A stretch of 64,000 nucleotides of DNA, taken from Nocardia beijingensis NBRC 16342 (GTDB taxonomy: Bacteria; Actinomycetota; Actinomycetes; Mycobacteriales; Mycobacteriaceae). Made by a program: the position numbers and the translations under genes. Shown piece after piece: positions 9,366 through 17,149 of this stretch (position 1 is its first letter; each line of letters opens with the position of its first letter). The notes beneath the pieces were generated by a model. It made no database searches, was not told where the DNA came from, and saw nothing but the letters and a program-made list of their open reading frames with translations. The stretch spans positions 62,001 to 126,000 of the forward strand of contig NZ_BDBC01000010.1 of assembly GCF_001612785.1 (NCBI RefSeq), written 5' to 3'.

Positions 9366-9920
9366 ATGGGCGTCAAAGGCACCGAGACTCGCGGCAAACT
9401 CGTCGACGCGGCGCGCACACTGGTGGAGCGGCACGGCTACTACGGCGCGGGGCTGAACCAGATCCTGGCGGCCAGCGGCGCGCCGCGCGGGTCACTGTAT
9501 TTCCACTTCCCCGGCGGCAAGGACGAACTGGTCGCGGCGGCGATCGCCCAGGCGGGCAAGGAGATCACGGCGCTGATCGACACGATCGAGCCGGGCGACG
9601 CCGCCGCGGCCGCGAGCAGGCTGCTGCGAGCGTTCGGCGACCGGCTGGAAGCATCCGGCTGGCAGCAGGGCTGCCCGGTCGCCACCGTCGCGCTCGATGT
9701 GGCGGCGGCGAACGATCCCATTCAGTCCGAGTGCGCCGCCGCGTACGCGGCATGGGAGCAGGCGCTGCGCATCAGGCTGCGCGCCGATGGCCGCGACGAC
9801 GCGGACGATCTGGCGGCCGCGGTGCTCGCGATGGTCGAGGGCGCACTGCTGCTGGCCCGTGCGCAGCGCAGCCGTGAACCTCTGGAACGGGTCGAACGCA
9901 CCCTGCGCGCCATGATCTGA
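9366..9920 (+). CDS. TetR/AcrR-family repressor, LmrA/YxaF-like
   Basis: 184 aa. The N-terminal HTH is clear (TRGKLVDAARTLVERHGYYGAGLNQILAASGAPRGSLYFHFPGGKDELV), with the G-S-L-Y-F-H-F recognition-helix ending typical of TetR. The C-terminal part (GCPVATVALDVA...) matches the LmrA/YxaF effector domain. An operator lies 11 nt upstream of its ATG and a second copy lies in front of the next gene, so autoregulation and control of the 569-aa fusion protein is the simple reading. The effector is unknown. No strong Shine-Dalgarno is visible. Confidence 0.9.
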   Translation: MGVKGTETRGKLVDAARTLVERHGYYGAGLNQILAASGAPRGSLYFHFPGGKDELVAAAIAQAGKEITALIDTIEPGDAAAAASRLLRAFGDRLEASGWQQGCPVATVALDVAAANDPIQSECAAAYAAWEQALRIRLRADGRDDADDLAAAVLAMVEGALLLARAQRSREPLERVERTLRAMI

Positions 9921-9971
9921 GCCCTCGAATCCGCCGCTCCGGCAACGATTTTCTTATATCCACAAAATATG

Positions 9972-9983
9972 TAGACCGGTCTA
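9972..9983. promoter_or_regulatory. Operator TAGACCGGTCTA in front of the epimerase-hydrolase gene
   Basis: A perfect 12-bp palindrome ending 14 nt before the ATG at 9998 and just ahead of the ribosome-binding site AAGGAG. Both the core and the AAAATATG left flank repeat the element before the TetR gene. Confidence 0.8.
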
Positions 9984-9997
9984 GTAAGGAGATTGAC

Positions 9998-11707
9998 ATG
10001 TCCGACAGCATCGTCTTCGGAGCCGCCGGATTCCTCGGCCGCAACGCCGTCGCCCGCCTGCTCCAGCACGGGCATTCCGTCACCGCCGCGCTGCGGGCGG
10101 GCAGCGAGGAACGGCTCATCGGGTGGTTGCGCAGACAGGGCGTGGACGAGCGCGGGCTGGAGATCCTTCCTTGCGACGTGACCGCGCCGGACCTCGGCCT
10201 GCCCGCAGACTTCGATCCGTCCGGCGTTCGCGACGTGTACAACTGCGCCGCCCGCTTCGCCTTCGGGCTCGCAGCCGAGGACGCGTACGCGGTGAATGTG
10301 ACCGGGGCGCTGCGGGTGCTGGAATGGTCCGCCGCCCTCCCCGAGCTGCGACGCGTCGTGCACATCACCGGATACCGGATCACCGTCGAGGAATCCGAGG
10401 AGCAGCACTACGAGAACGGCGCGTACGGCGCGTCGAAGTTCGAATCAGATCCGCTGCTGCGCCGCCGGGCGGCCGAACTGGGCGTCGCACTGACCGTCGC
10501 GAACCCGAGCAGTGTGATCGGCCCCGGCCAATACATCGGACTGGCGAGCGTCGTCGAGGAGCTGTGGAACGGGCGGCTCCCGGCTCTCCCCGGCGGCCCC
10601 GACACCTTCGTGCCGATCGTCGATCTGGACTACTTCACGGATTTCTTGATCAGCCTGCCCGCACTGCCCGACACGGCGGGCCGGTCCTACACGGTTCTCG
10701 ACGACCGAACTCCGGTGCTGCCCGAACTGATCCGGCTGCTGGCGGGTCACCTCGGCGTCCGCGCACCGCGGTTGTCGATCCCGGTCGGCGTCATCTCGAA
10801 GCTCCCTACCGCCCTGACCGGCGCCGATCCGGAGACGCTGAGCTTCATCGCCGACGACCGCTACGACACCTCGGCGGCGCGGGAGGTGGCGCGCCGCGCC
10901 GGGCTCACCATGCCGCCGACGGAAGCCACCTTGCTCGGATGGGCCGACCATCTGGTGGCCACGCGGTTCGGCGCGGCGGCCGACGACCCGACCGCCGGTT
11001 TCACCGACGGCGTCTGGGTGAGCGGTGAACGCGCACGCCCCGCTTACGTTCTCCTGCACGGCCTTCCGCTGGACGGCGAGTCCTGGAACGCGGTGCGCGC
11101 GGAACTGGACGGGCCCAGCCTGGTCGCGGACCTGCCCGGCCTCGGACGTTCGGCACCAGGGGATCGCGACGCGGTGCTGCCGAAATTGCTCGCTTCCGTG
11201 CACTCGCGTCCCGTTCTGGTCGGCCACTCGCTCGGCTGCGGCCCGGTGCTGCGGTACGCGGCGCGGCATCCCGAAAAGATCTCCGGCGTGACGCTGGTCG
11301 CGCCCGCGTTCTTGCAGCCGCGGTCGGGACGGCTGCTGCGCTCGCCACTCGCGACCGCCGCGATGCGCCGGATCTCGGCGGCGGCACTGGCGCAACGGCT
11401 CGGCGTGCCCGAGAGCGACGCGATCGCGAGTGCGGCGGCGAATCTGCGCAGGCGGGGTGTCGCGGGCCGAACGGTCGCCGCGCTACGGGAGGCGAGTGCC
11501 TCCGCGCGGCGCGAAGAGCTTCGGGCTCTGCTGGAAACAGTCGAGGTGCCGGTGCGGATCATCGCCGGTTCCGCCGACCCGGTCACCGGTGCGACCGCGC
11601 GGGAACGGGTTTCGATCGAGGGTGCGGGCCACTACCCGCAACTGACCCACCCGGCCCGGCTCGCGGCGGAACTCACCCGGATCTCCGCCGTCGCGGCGCA
11701 CGGTTGA
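9998..11707 (+). CDS. NAD(P)-dependent epimerase/reductase fused to alpha/beta hydrolase
   Basis: 569 aa, two enzyme domains in one chain. Residues 1 to about 330 are an extended SDR: GAAGFLGRN nucleotide-binding loop, substrate region, and YGASK (YxxxK catalytic pair) followed by NPSSVIGPG. Residues from about 345 are an alpha/beta hydrolase: oxyanion motif LLHGLPLDG, nucleophile elbow GHSLGCG, acid in AGSADPV and catalytic His in EGAGHYPQ. RBS AAGGAG and a TetR-type operator lie directly upstream, so it is probably repressed by the neighbouring TetR. The substrate is unknown; the fusion suggests consecutive reactions on one compound, such as reduction and ester or lactone hydrolysis. Confidence 0.88.
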   Translation: MSDSIVFGAAGFLGRNAVARLLQHGHSVTAALRAGSEERLIGWLRRQGVDERGLEILPCDVTAPDLGLPADFDPSGVRDVYNCAARFAFGLAAEDAYAVNVTGALRVLEWSAALPELRRVVHITGYRITVEESEEQHYENGAYGASKFESDPLLRRRAAELGVALTVANPSSVIGPGQYIGLASVVEELWNGRLPALPGGPDTFVPIVDLDYFTDFLISLPALPDTAGRSYTVLDDRTPVLPELIRLLAGHLGVRAPRLSIPVGVISKLPTALTGADPETLSFIADDRYDTSAAREVARRAGLTMPPTEATLLGWADHLVATRFGAAADDPTAGFTDGVWVSGERARPAYVLLHGLPLDGESWNAVRAELDGPSLVADLPGLGRSAPGDRDAVLPKLLASVHSRPVLVGHSLGCGPVLRYAARHPEKISGVTLVAPAFLQPRSGRLLRSPLATAAMRRISAAALAQRLGVPESDAIASAAANLRRRGVAGRTVAALREASASARREELRALLETVEVPVRIIAGSADPVTGATARERVSIEGAGHYPQLTHPARLAAELTRISAVAAHG

Positions 11708-11906
11708 TCCAGCACTCCGGCGTCGTGGTGGCCGGTCGATCCAGTACTCCGGCGCCGCGGCCCGCGGCCGATTCCGCCCGTCGGCGTCGCGGCACTCGGC
11801 TGACCCCGACCACCGGCGCCGCGGTGCGTGGCCGACCCCGACCACCGAGGTCGCAGCACACCGTCGGCCTCGGACTTGCGGCGTCAGGCCGGTCGGCGAC
11901 ACAGCG
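11708..11906. other. Gene-free GC-rich stretch with short tandem similarity
   Basis: No gene is seen. GATCCAGCACTCCGGCG and GATCCAGTACTCCGGCG recur 33 nt apart (from 11707 and 11740), and ACCCCGACCACCG occurs twice further on. It looks like decaying tandemly duplicated DNA. Confidence 0.4.
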
Positions 11907-11940
11907 GCGGGCCCCCACACCATCGGGTGCGGGGGCCCGC
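11907..11940 (-). terminator. Hairpin downstream of the 39-aa peptide gene
   Basis: GCGGGCCCCCACACC (11907-11921) pairs with GGTGCGGGGGCCCGC (11926-11940) with one mismatch and a 4-nt loop. It lies 57 nt past the peptide-gene stop on the minus strand. There is no clear T-tract, so it could serve either strand. Confidence 0.6.
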
Positions 11941-11997
11941 TCGGTCACGCCGTAGGTCGGCGTGCGACCCGGTCGACCCTTTCGACCGTTACGTCGG

Positions 11998-12117
11998 TCA
12001 GCGGCCGCCGAAGGAACCCGTCCACAGGGTGTCGACCAGACCGTGCAGCGCGGCGCCGAGAGTGTCGAAAAGACCGTTCAGGGCAGCGCTACCGGTGTCG
12101 ATGATAACGGGGATCAT
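11998..12117 (-). CDS. Small amphipathic peptide (39 aa) with an 11-residue tandem repeat
   Basis: Below usual ORF-calling length but well supported: ATG 12117, a GAGGAAGAGGT ribosome-binding site 6 nt upstream, 39 codons, TGA at 11998-12000, and a hairpin downstream. The peptide begins MIPVIIDTGSA and then repeats an undecad, ALNGLFDTLGA then ALHGLVDTLWT, ending TGSFGGR. Hydrophobic residues fall on one face of a helix with Asp, Thr, His and Asn on the other. There is no signal peptide. The family is not recognised; size and amphipathicity recall PorA/PorH channel peptides of Corynebacterium and phenol-soluble-modulin-like peptides, which is analogy, not homology. Confidence 0.7.
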   Translation of the reverse strand: MIPVIIDTGSAALNGLFDTLGAALHGLVDTLWTGSFGGR

Positions 12118-12550
12118 GGAAATACCTCTTCCTCGAAACTAATCCAGTCGAACTGGCTGACACGGGGCATGTCGAGACCCGCTCACCGACAGTTACAGAA
12201 TTCGCCTATTTAGTGATCTAAACCACAAAGCAAATATAATGTGGTCGACGGCACTTCGGCGACGTGCGAGGAGCTGCGTATCAGGTCATTTGTCCAGGTC
12301 AGGCCGTCGAACGGACCTATCGATTTCCAGTGCGGATCAGAAATGCGAAGGCGCGTCCCATAGAAAATTTGGACGAATCTCGCACCCCTGCGGACATCGG
12401 GGCAACAAAGCAGTCTGAGCCGTGGCTCCAAATATCTCACAATAGATACTGCGAATAAGTTAGAACACGTTGTGGCGGCACCCGAGAAATACTTTCCGCC
12501 ACATGGGCGGGCCTATTCGCCACTTCCCGGGACACCGCGGCGACGGATGG
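12118..12550. other. AT-richer gene-free region upstream of the peptide gene
   Basis: About 430 bp with markedly lower GC than its surroundings, especially 12180-12250 and 12355-12470. It carries the probable promoter of the 39-aa peptide gene (minus strand) and a small palindrome CCAGT-CGA-ACTGG at 12144-12156. Open frames on both strands (64-76 codons) lack ribosome-binding sites and family features, so none is called. It may be a remnant of transferred DNA. Confidence 0.4.
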
Positions 12551-13477
12551 TCACGAGACCCCCACGGTGACCGATCGCACATCCTCCGCGGGCTTCGTGG
12601 CAGCGACAGCCCGGGAGAACGCACGTACCCGCGGGGTCTCGCGATACCGGTGCCACACCAGCCCGAGGCGCGACTCACCGATCCCGGTGACCGGCACGAA
12701 GGACACCGGCCGTCGGCGATGGGAATCCGCGGTGGGATGACACAGCAGCATCGCCCCGCGCCCGGCCGCCACGGCGGCGAGGCCTTCCTCCAAGGTGCCG
12801 ACCTCAGGACCGGAGCGCACTCTTCGCCCGCCGGGCGTCACGTCCAGCGCTTGCGCCCTGCGCCAGTACTCCGGCGCGGGCGCGCGCACGCCGATCAACG
12901 CGACAGCGGTGAGTTCCTCCACCGATAGTTCCGCCCGGCTCGCGAGCGGATGGGAACTGGACAGGGCGAGCGTCTGCCGCTGCCCCGCGAACACCGAGCC
13001 GAGCACGAGATCGTCCTCGCCCATCGGCAGCAGCACGACGGCGGCGTCGACCTCGCCGCGCCGCACCGCGCCGAACGGATCACTGAGCGGTATCTCGACC
13101 AGCTCGGTCGCGCAGTCCGGGTGCCACTGCTGGAACAACTCGACCGCGGCCATCAGGTGATCGTTGCCCGCGCCTTGGAATCCGATGCGCAGGCTTCCGC
13201 GCGCACCGCGGGCGGCGGCGCGGGCGTCGTCGACCGTCGCGCGCAGCGCCGCGTAGGCGGGCCGGAGTTCGGCGAGGAAATCCGCACCGAGCGGGGTCAA
13301 CCGGACGGTGCGGCTGGTCCGCTCCACGAGTTGTCCGCCGATGCGGCGCTCCAGCGCTCGCAACAGCTGACTCACCCGGCTCTGTGACACAAACAGCCGG
13401 GCGCCGGCCCTCCCGAAGTGCAGTTCCTCGGCGAGCGCGAGAAACGCCTCCAGCTCGCGGACCTCCAGCCCACCCAT
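12551..13477 (-). CDS. LysR-family transcriptional regulator
   Basis: 308 aa. Winged-HTH at the N-terminus (VRELEAFLALAEELHFGRAG, then LFVSQSRVSQLLRALERRIG) and a LysR substrate-binding domain (GSLRIGFQGAGNDHL). ATG 13477 is chosen because GGAAGGGAAG precedes it; GTG 13492 is possible. It is divergent from the MFS gene starting at 13570, with a palindrome between, so it probably regulates that exporter and itself. The inducer is unknown. Confidence 0.92.
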   Translation of the reverse strand: MGGLEVRELEAFLALAEELHFGRAGARLFVSQSRVSQLLRALERRIGGQLVERTSRTVRLTPLGADFLAELRPAYAALRATVDDARAAARGARGSLRIGFQGAGNDHLMAAVELFQQWHPDCATELVEIPLSDPFGAVRRGEVDAAVVLLPMGEDDLVLGSVFAGQRQTLALSSSHPLASRAELSVEELTAVALIGVRAPAPEYWRRAQALDVTPGGRRVRSGPEVGTLEEGLAAVAAGRGAMLLCHPTADSHRRRPVSFVPVTGIGESRLGLVWHRYRETPRVRAFSRAVAATKPAEDVRSVTVGVS

Positions 13478-13507
13478 CAGCTTCCCTTCCACGGTCGATG
13501 AGTCCAG

Positions 13508-13523
13508 CTCATAGAACTATGAG
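13508..13523. promoter_or_regulatory. Probable LysR operator, CTCATAG-AA-CTATGAG
   Basis: A perfect 7-bp inverted repeat with a 2-bp centre in the 92-bp gap between the divergent LysR and MFS genes. LysR regulators usually bind such T-(N)11-A dyads. It includes an in-frame ATG at 13519, arguing that the MFS gene starts further downstream. Confidence 0.65.
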
Positions 13524-13569
13524 ACCTTCGCCGTTGTTTCCCGCCGCCGCGAGCCGTTGGCTGGACGGC

Positions 13570-14757
13570 ATGACACAGGTTCGGGAAGTCGATGCGTCGC
13601 AATCGGTTTCGGCGCTACGCGGGTGGCTGGGGGTCGGCGCGGTGACAGCGGGCACGTTCACGGTGGTCACCGCCGAGATGCTGCCGGTCGGCCTGCTCAC
13701 TCCGATCGGCTCGGCGCTGCGGGTGAGCGAAGGCCGCGCCGGGCTCGCGTTGACGGTGACGGGTCTGGTCGCCGCGCTGTCGGCGCCTTTGGTCACCGCC
13801 GCTGTGCGCCGAGTCGAGCGCAAGGTGGTGCTGTGCGGCTTGCTGGCGGTGCTCGCGCTCGGCAATCTCGGTGCGGCCGCGGCGCCGAGCTTCGGCGTGC
13901 TGATCGGGGCGCGGGTGCTGGTCGGCGTCGGCATGGGCGGGGTGTGGGCGATCGCGGCGAGCCTGGCGGCCCGGCTGGTGCCCGCGCGCTCGGTCACCGC
14001 CGCGACCTCGCTGGTCTTCTCCGGCGTCGCCGTCGCCTCGGTGCTCGGCATTCCCGCGGGGACGTTCCTCGGCGCGCTCGCCGGGTGGCGGATCGCGTTC
14101 CTGGCCGCGGCCTGCCTGGCAGTAGTGGTGCTCGTGGCCGTGGCGGTCTTGCTGCCGCGTCTGCCCGCGACGGAAGCCTTGGCGTTGCGCGGAGTGTTGC
14201 GGCTGACGTGGCAACCGGGCCTGCGGGTCGCCCTGCTCGTGGTCGCGTTCCTGGTCACCGGCCACTTCGCCGCCTACACCTACGTGCGGCCGCTGCTCGA
14301 GGAAGCGACCGGCGTCGAGGCGGAAACAATCGGCGCGCTGCTGCTGATCTATGGGATCGCGGGTGTCGCGGGCAATTTCGGGGCGGGAGCCGCGGCGGCA
14401 CGGGCGCCGCGCAAGACCCTGATCACGATCGGCTCGGTTCTCGCCGCGGCCGCGATCGCCCTACCCGTGCTGGGCGTCTCGCTCCCGTGGGCCGTCGCGC
14501 TGATGATCGTGTGGGGCGTGTCCTACGGCGGCGTCTCCGTGAGCACGCAGAGCTGGGTCTTCGCCGCGTCGCCGCACGCGAAGGAAGGCGCGTCCGCCCT
14601 CTTCGCGGGTGTTTTCAATGCCGCCATCGCGCTGGGGTCGCTTAGCGGCGGCCTGGCGGCCGACGCACTGGGCGTCGCCGCCGCCACGTGGCTGGGCGGG
14701 GCGCTGGCGATCATGGCCGGATTCGTCGCCGCGCTCGGGAGCGCACGCAGGCCCTGA
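13570..14757 (+). CDS. MFS exporter, DHA1/AraJ-like
   Basis: 395 aa with 12 predicted membrane segments. GTFTVVTAEMLPVGLLTPIG at the start is typical of the sugar- and nucleoside-efflux/chloramphenicol-resistance group of MFS proteins (AraJ, NepI, CmlR), followed by LVGVGMGGVWAIAASLAARLVP in TM4-5. It likely exports small molecules by proton antiport. ATG 13570 is used because the earlier in-frame ATG lies inside the probable operator. Divergent from and probably controlled by the LysR gene. Confidence 0.88.
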   Translation: MTQVREVDASQSVSALRGWLGVGAVTAGTFTVVTAEMLPVGLLTPIGSALRVSEGRAGLALTVTGLVAALSAPLVTAAVRRVERKVVLCGLLAVLALGNLGAAAAPSFGVLIGARVLVGVGMGGVWAIAASLAARLVPARSVTAATSLVFSGVAVASVLGIPAGTFLGALAGWRIAFLAAACLAVVVLVAVAVLLPRLPATEALALRGVLRLTWQPGLRVALLVVAFLVTGHFAAYTYVRPLLEEATGVEAETIGALLLIYGIAGVAGNFGAGAAAARAPRKTLITIGSVLAAAAIALPVLGVSLPWAVALMIVWGVSYGGVSVSTQSWVFAASPHAKEGASALFAGVFNAAIALGSLSGGLAADALGVAAATWLGGALAIMAGFVAALGSARRP

Positions 14758-14809
14758 GCGACGAAAATGCGGCTGCGCCAACTGCGTTCGTCCACCTACC
14801 ATCGCGTCC

Positions 14810-15661
14810 ATGTCTCTACGCGCGATACCGGATTCGATGGACCCGGCGGTGGTCGGGTCGATCGACCGTGAGCTGTCCCGGGTCGAGCGGGAGCACCGGG
14901 TGTCGATCCGATTGGCCATCGAGAGCGGCAGCCGCGCTTGGGGATTCCCGTCCCCCGATTCGGACTACGACTGCCGGTTCGTCTATGTCGCCGCGCTGGA
15001 CACCTACCTGTCCCCCTGGCGCACCCGCGACGTGGTGGAGACGCCGCTGGCGGGCCTGCTGGACGTGAACGGCTGGGATCTGGCCAAGGCCTTGCGGTTG
15101 CTGGTGGGCGGCAACGCCGTGCTGATCGAGTGGCTGATGTCGCCGATCGTGTATCGCGGAGACCCGGGGTTCCGCGACCGATTGCGCGCGCTGGCCGACG
15201 AGGTCGCCGACCGTAACCGGGTCGGCAGGCACTATCTGCACCTGGGCGCCAAGCAGTGGGCGCTGTTCGAGCGCACGGGATCGCTGAAGAAGGTGTTCTA
15301 CGCGCTGCGCCCGGCGATGGCGCTGCGCTGGCTGCGCGAACATCCCTCGGCGGCGGTGGCGCCGATGCATCTGCCGACGCTGCTGCGGCAGTGCGATCTG
15401 CCCGCCGACCTGTCGGCGGCGGTGGCCGAGCTGACCGACCTGAAGTCGCGGACCCGCGAAATGGGCAGCGCGGCGGCCCCAGCACCGATCACGGCATTCA
15501 TTTCCGATGAATTCGCTTGTGCCGCCGACATATTCGTCAAGTCCACGGGGCGCGATCTCACCCGCGCCCGTGCCATCACGGCGGAATTCTTCCGAGCGGA
15601 GGCACTGGCCGACGACTACGAGACGACTTCCCGGTCGTCCTCGGCAACCGCGTCGGCGTAA
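14810..15661 (+). CDS. RlaP-type nucleotidyltransferase (DNA polymerase beta superfamily, predicted RNA repair)
   Basis: 283 aa. The N-terminal nucleotidyltransferase core shows SGSRAWGFPSPDSDYDCRFVYV: the G-S of the hG[GS] motif and the two metal-binding Asp of DSDYD. The whole protein matches the PF10127 family, linked to RNA repair in phages and some bacteria, often with an RNA ligase; no ligase is nearby here. ATG 14810 starts 52 nt after the MFS stop. Its last 46 bp overlap the end of the HxlR gene on the other strand. The substrate is unknown. Confidence 0.85.
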   Translation: MSLRAIPDSMDPAVVGSIDRELSRVEREHRVSIRLAIESGSRAWGFPSPDSDYDCRFVYVAALDTYLSPWRTRDVVETPLAGLLDVNGWDLAKALRLLVGGNAVLIEWLMSPIVYRGDPGFRDRLRALADEVADRNRVGRHYLHLGAKQWALFERTGSLKKVFYALRPAMALRWLREHPSAAVAPMHLPTLLRQCDLPADLSAAVAELTDLKSRTREMGSAAAPAPITAFISDEFACAADIFVKSTGRDLTRARAITAEFFRAEALADDYETTSRSSSATASA

Positions 15662-16128
15662 GCCTGAACGAGTCGCTGTGTGGCGGTCGGCCGATCCGGG
15701 TCCGGGCGCGGTATGCCGAGATGGCTCTCGCGCAATTCGTCCATGAACTCCGCCCACAGGCTCGGACCACCCGCCTCCAGCAATTCGGCCCGCACCCGGA
15801 GACGCCTGGTGGTGGGGCGGTGCCGCAGACCCCACGCGCCGAGCTGCGCCATGATCGGCACGAGTTGGATGGCCGGTTCGGTGAGCCGGTATTCGGCCTT
15901 CTGGCCGGGCCTGGTGTCCGCGCGGCTGAGCAGCCCGGCCGCCACCAGGCGCTTGAGCCGGTCGGACAGGATGTTGGAGGCGATGCCCTCTTCCGATCCG
16001 GCGAGCAGTTCGCGGAAGTGCCGCCGATCGCCGAACATCACGTCACGCAGCACGAGCAGCGTCCAGCGATCGCCGATCACCTCGATCGTCGCGTTGATCG
16101 GGCATCCCGAACGTCCCTCCTCGCGCAT
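15616..16128 (-). CDS. HxlR-family winged-helix regulator
   Basis: 170 aa. The conserved HxlR beginning is present (Cys in RSGCPINATIEVIGDRWTLL, then LRDVMFGDRRHFRELL), followed by SNILSDRLKRLVAAGLLSR, the recognition helix and wing. The C-terminal roughly 60 residues are extra. ATG 16128 is chosen; the open frame upstream to 16218 covers the promoter with TATATT on this strand. Divergent from a DHFR-like reductase, its probable target. Cys suggests possible redox or electrophile sensing, as in some family members; this is inference. Confidence 0.9.
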   Translation of the reverse strand: MREEGRSGCPINATIEVIGDRWTLLVLRDVMFGDRRHFRELLAGSEEGIASNILSDRLKRLVAAGLLSRADTRPGQKAEYRLTEPAIQLVPIMAQLGAWGLRHRPTTRRLRVRAELLEAGGPSLWAEFMDELRESHLGIPRPDPDRPTATQRLVQAYADAVAEDDREVVS

Positions 16129-16158
16129 CCTGGCACTCCCGTCGTCGACAACTACTGC

Positions 16159-16216
16159 TTGCAATATACAACCAGCAGGCCGTACGCTGCCCAACAACCG
16201 ATTGCGGATTGCAATC
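16159..16216. promoter_or_regulatory. Paired TTGCAAT elements between HxlR and reductase genes
   Basis: TTGCAAT occurs at 16159-16165 and 16209-16215, the second inside the perfect palindrome GATTGCAATC (16207-16216), which lies 21 nt before the reductase ATG. The first overlaps the likely -10 of the HxlR gene. Probable HxlR binding sites. Confidence 0.5.
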
Positions 16217-16237
16217 ACTTAGGGAAGCGAGCGGACC

Positions 16238-16876
16238 ATGCCGAAGTTGCGTGTACACAACCTGGCGATCTCACTGGACGGCTACGTCGCCGGTCCGAAC
16301 CAAGGGCCGGACCACCCGCTGGGCGAAGGCGGGACGCGCCTGCACGAATGGGTCTTCGCGACCCCCTTTGCCAATCCGGAGGCCACGAACCAACCCGGCG
16401 TGGACGACGAATTCCTGGCAGCGGGCGATCGCGGCGTCGGTGCGACCATCATGGGACGCAATATGTTCGGCCCGGTTCGCGGGGCATGGCCGGATCACGA
16501 ATGGACGGGTTGGTGGGGCGACAATCCGCCGTACCACCACGATGTCTTCGTGCTGACGCACCACCCACGCCCGTCGTTCGAGATGGACGGCGGCACGACC
16601 TTCCACTTCGTGGACGAGACGCCCGAGGCGGTGCTGCGCCGCGCGTTCGAGGCGGCGAACGGCCGGGACGTCCGTTTGGGCGGCGGTTGCGCCACGGTGC
16701 GCCAGTTCCTGCGATCCGGTTTGGTGGACGAGCTGCACCTGGCCGTCGTGCCGATCCTGCTCGGCGCGGGCGAGCGTCTCTACGACGAACTCGGCACGCT
16801 GCCGGGCTACCAGGTGGCCTCGGTGACGCACTCCCCCGCCGTCACCCATGTGACCTTCACCCGCCAGGAGTCGTGA
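16238..16876 (+). CDS. Dihydrofolate reductase family protein (RibD C-terminal type)
   Basis: 212 aa. The DHFR/RibD-C fold is indicated by KLRVHNLAISLDGYVAGPNQ at the start, IMGRNMFGP, GGTTFHFVD and RLGGGCATVRQFLRSGLVDELHLAVVPILLGAGERLY. Such proteins are NADPH-dependent reductases of unknown substrate; they are not essential DHFR. RBS GGGAAGCGAG lies upstream. It is divergent from the HxlR regulator and ends at a bidirectional terminator shared with the cold-shock gene. Confidence 0.9.
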   Translation: MPKLRVHNLAISLDGYVAGPNQGPDHPLGEGGTRLHEWVFATPFANPEATNQPGVDDEFLAAGDRGVGATIMGRNMFGPVRGAWPDHEWTGWWGDNPPYHHDVFVLTHHPRPSFEMDGGTTFHFVDETPEAVLRRAFEAANGRDVRLGGGCATVRQFLRSGLVDELHLAVVPILLGAGERLYDELGTLPGYQVASVTHSPAVTHVTFTRQES

Positions 16877-16894
16877 GCGCGCCCCATACAAACG

Positions 16895-16929
16895 GAAAGG
16901 CCCCGCACCGTCCCGGTGCGGGGCCTTTC
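16895..16929. terminator. Bidirectional terminator between reductase and cold-shock genes
   Basis: A perfect 16-bp stem, GAAAGGCCCCGCACCG (16895-16910) with CGGTGCGGGGCCTTTC (16914-16929), and a 3-nt loop, between convergent genes. TTTC ends each arm. Confidence 0.93.
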
Positions 16930-16945
16930 GAAAGTCAAGTCGCGA

Positions 16946-17149
16946 TCAGAGAACGCGGACGTCCTGGGCCTGCGGACCCTTCTGTCCCTGGCCGATCTCG
17001 AACTCCACGCGCTGCCCCTCATCGAGGGACCGGAAACCCGCGCCGCTCACAGCCGAGTAGTGCACGAAGACGTCGGGCCCTCCGCCGTCTTGTGCGATGA
17101 AGCCGAAGCCCTTCTCGCTGTTGAACCACTTCACAATGCCTTGAGCCAT
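16946..17149 (-). CDS. Cold-shock protein (CspA family)
   Basis: 67 aa, the standard length. The OB-fold with RNP1 (KGFGFI) and RNP2 (VFVHYSAV) is complete: [18 protein letters not shown] at the start. It binds single-stranded RNA/DNA as an RNA chaperone. ATG 17149 fits the family; the frame stays open upstream to 17272 without homology. A long upstream region (to about 17570) suggests a structured 5' leader as in other csp genes. Confidence 0.95.
   Translation of the reverse strand: MAQGIVKWFNSEKGFGFIAQDGGGPDVFVHYSAVSGAGFRSLDEGQRVEFEIGQGQKGPQAQDVRVL

Noticed and set aside
12210..12458. Open frames of 64-76 codons on both strands in the AT-rich patch
   Set aside because: No start signals or recognisable folds, and the two frames overlap each other; composition fits non-coding DNA.
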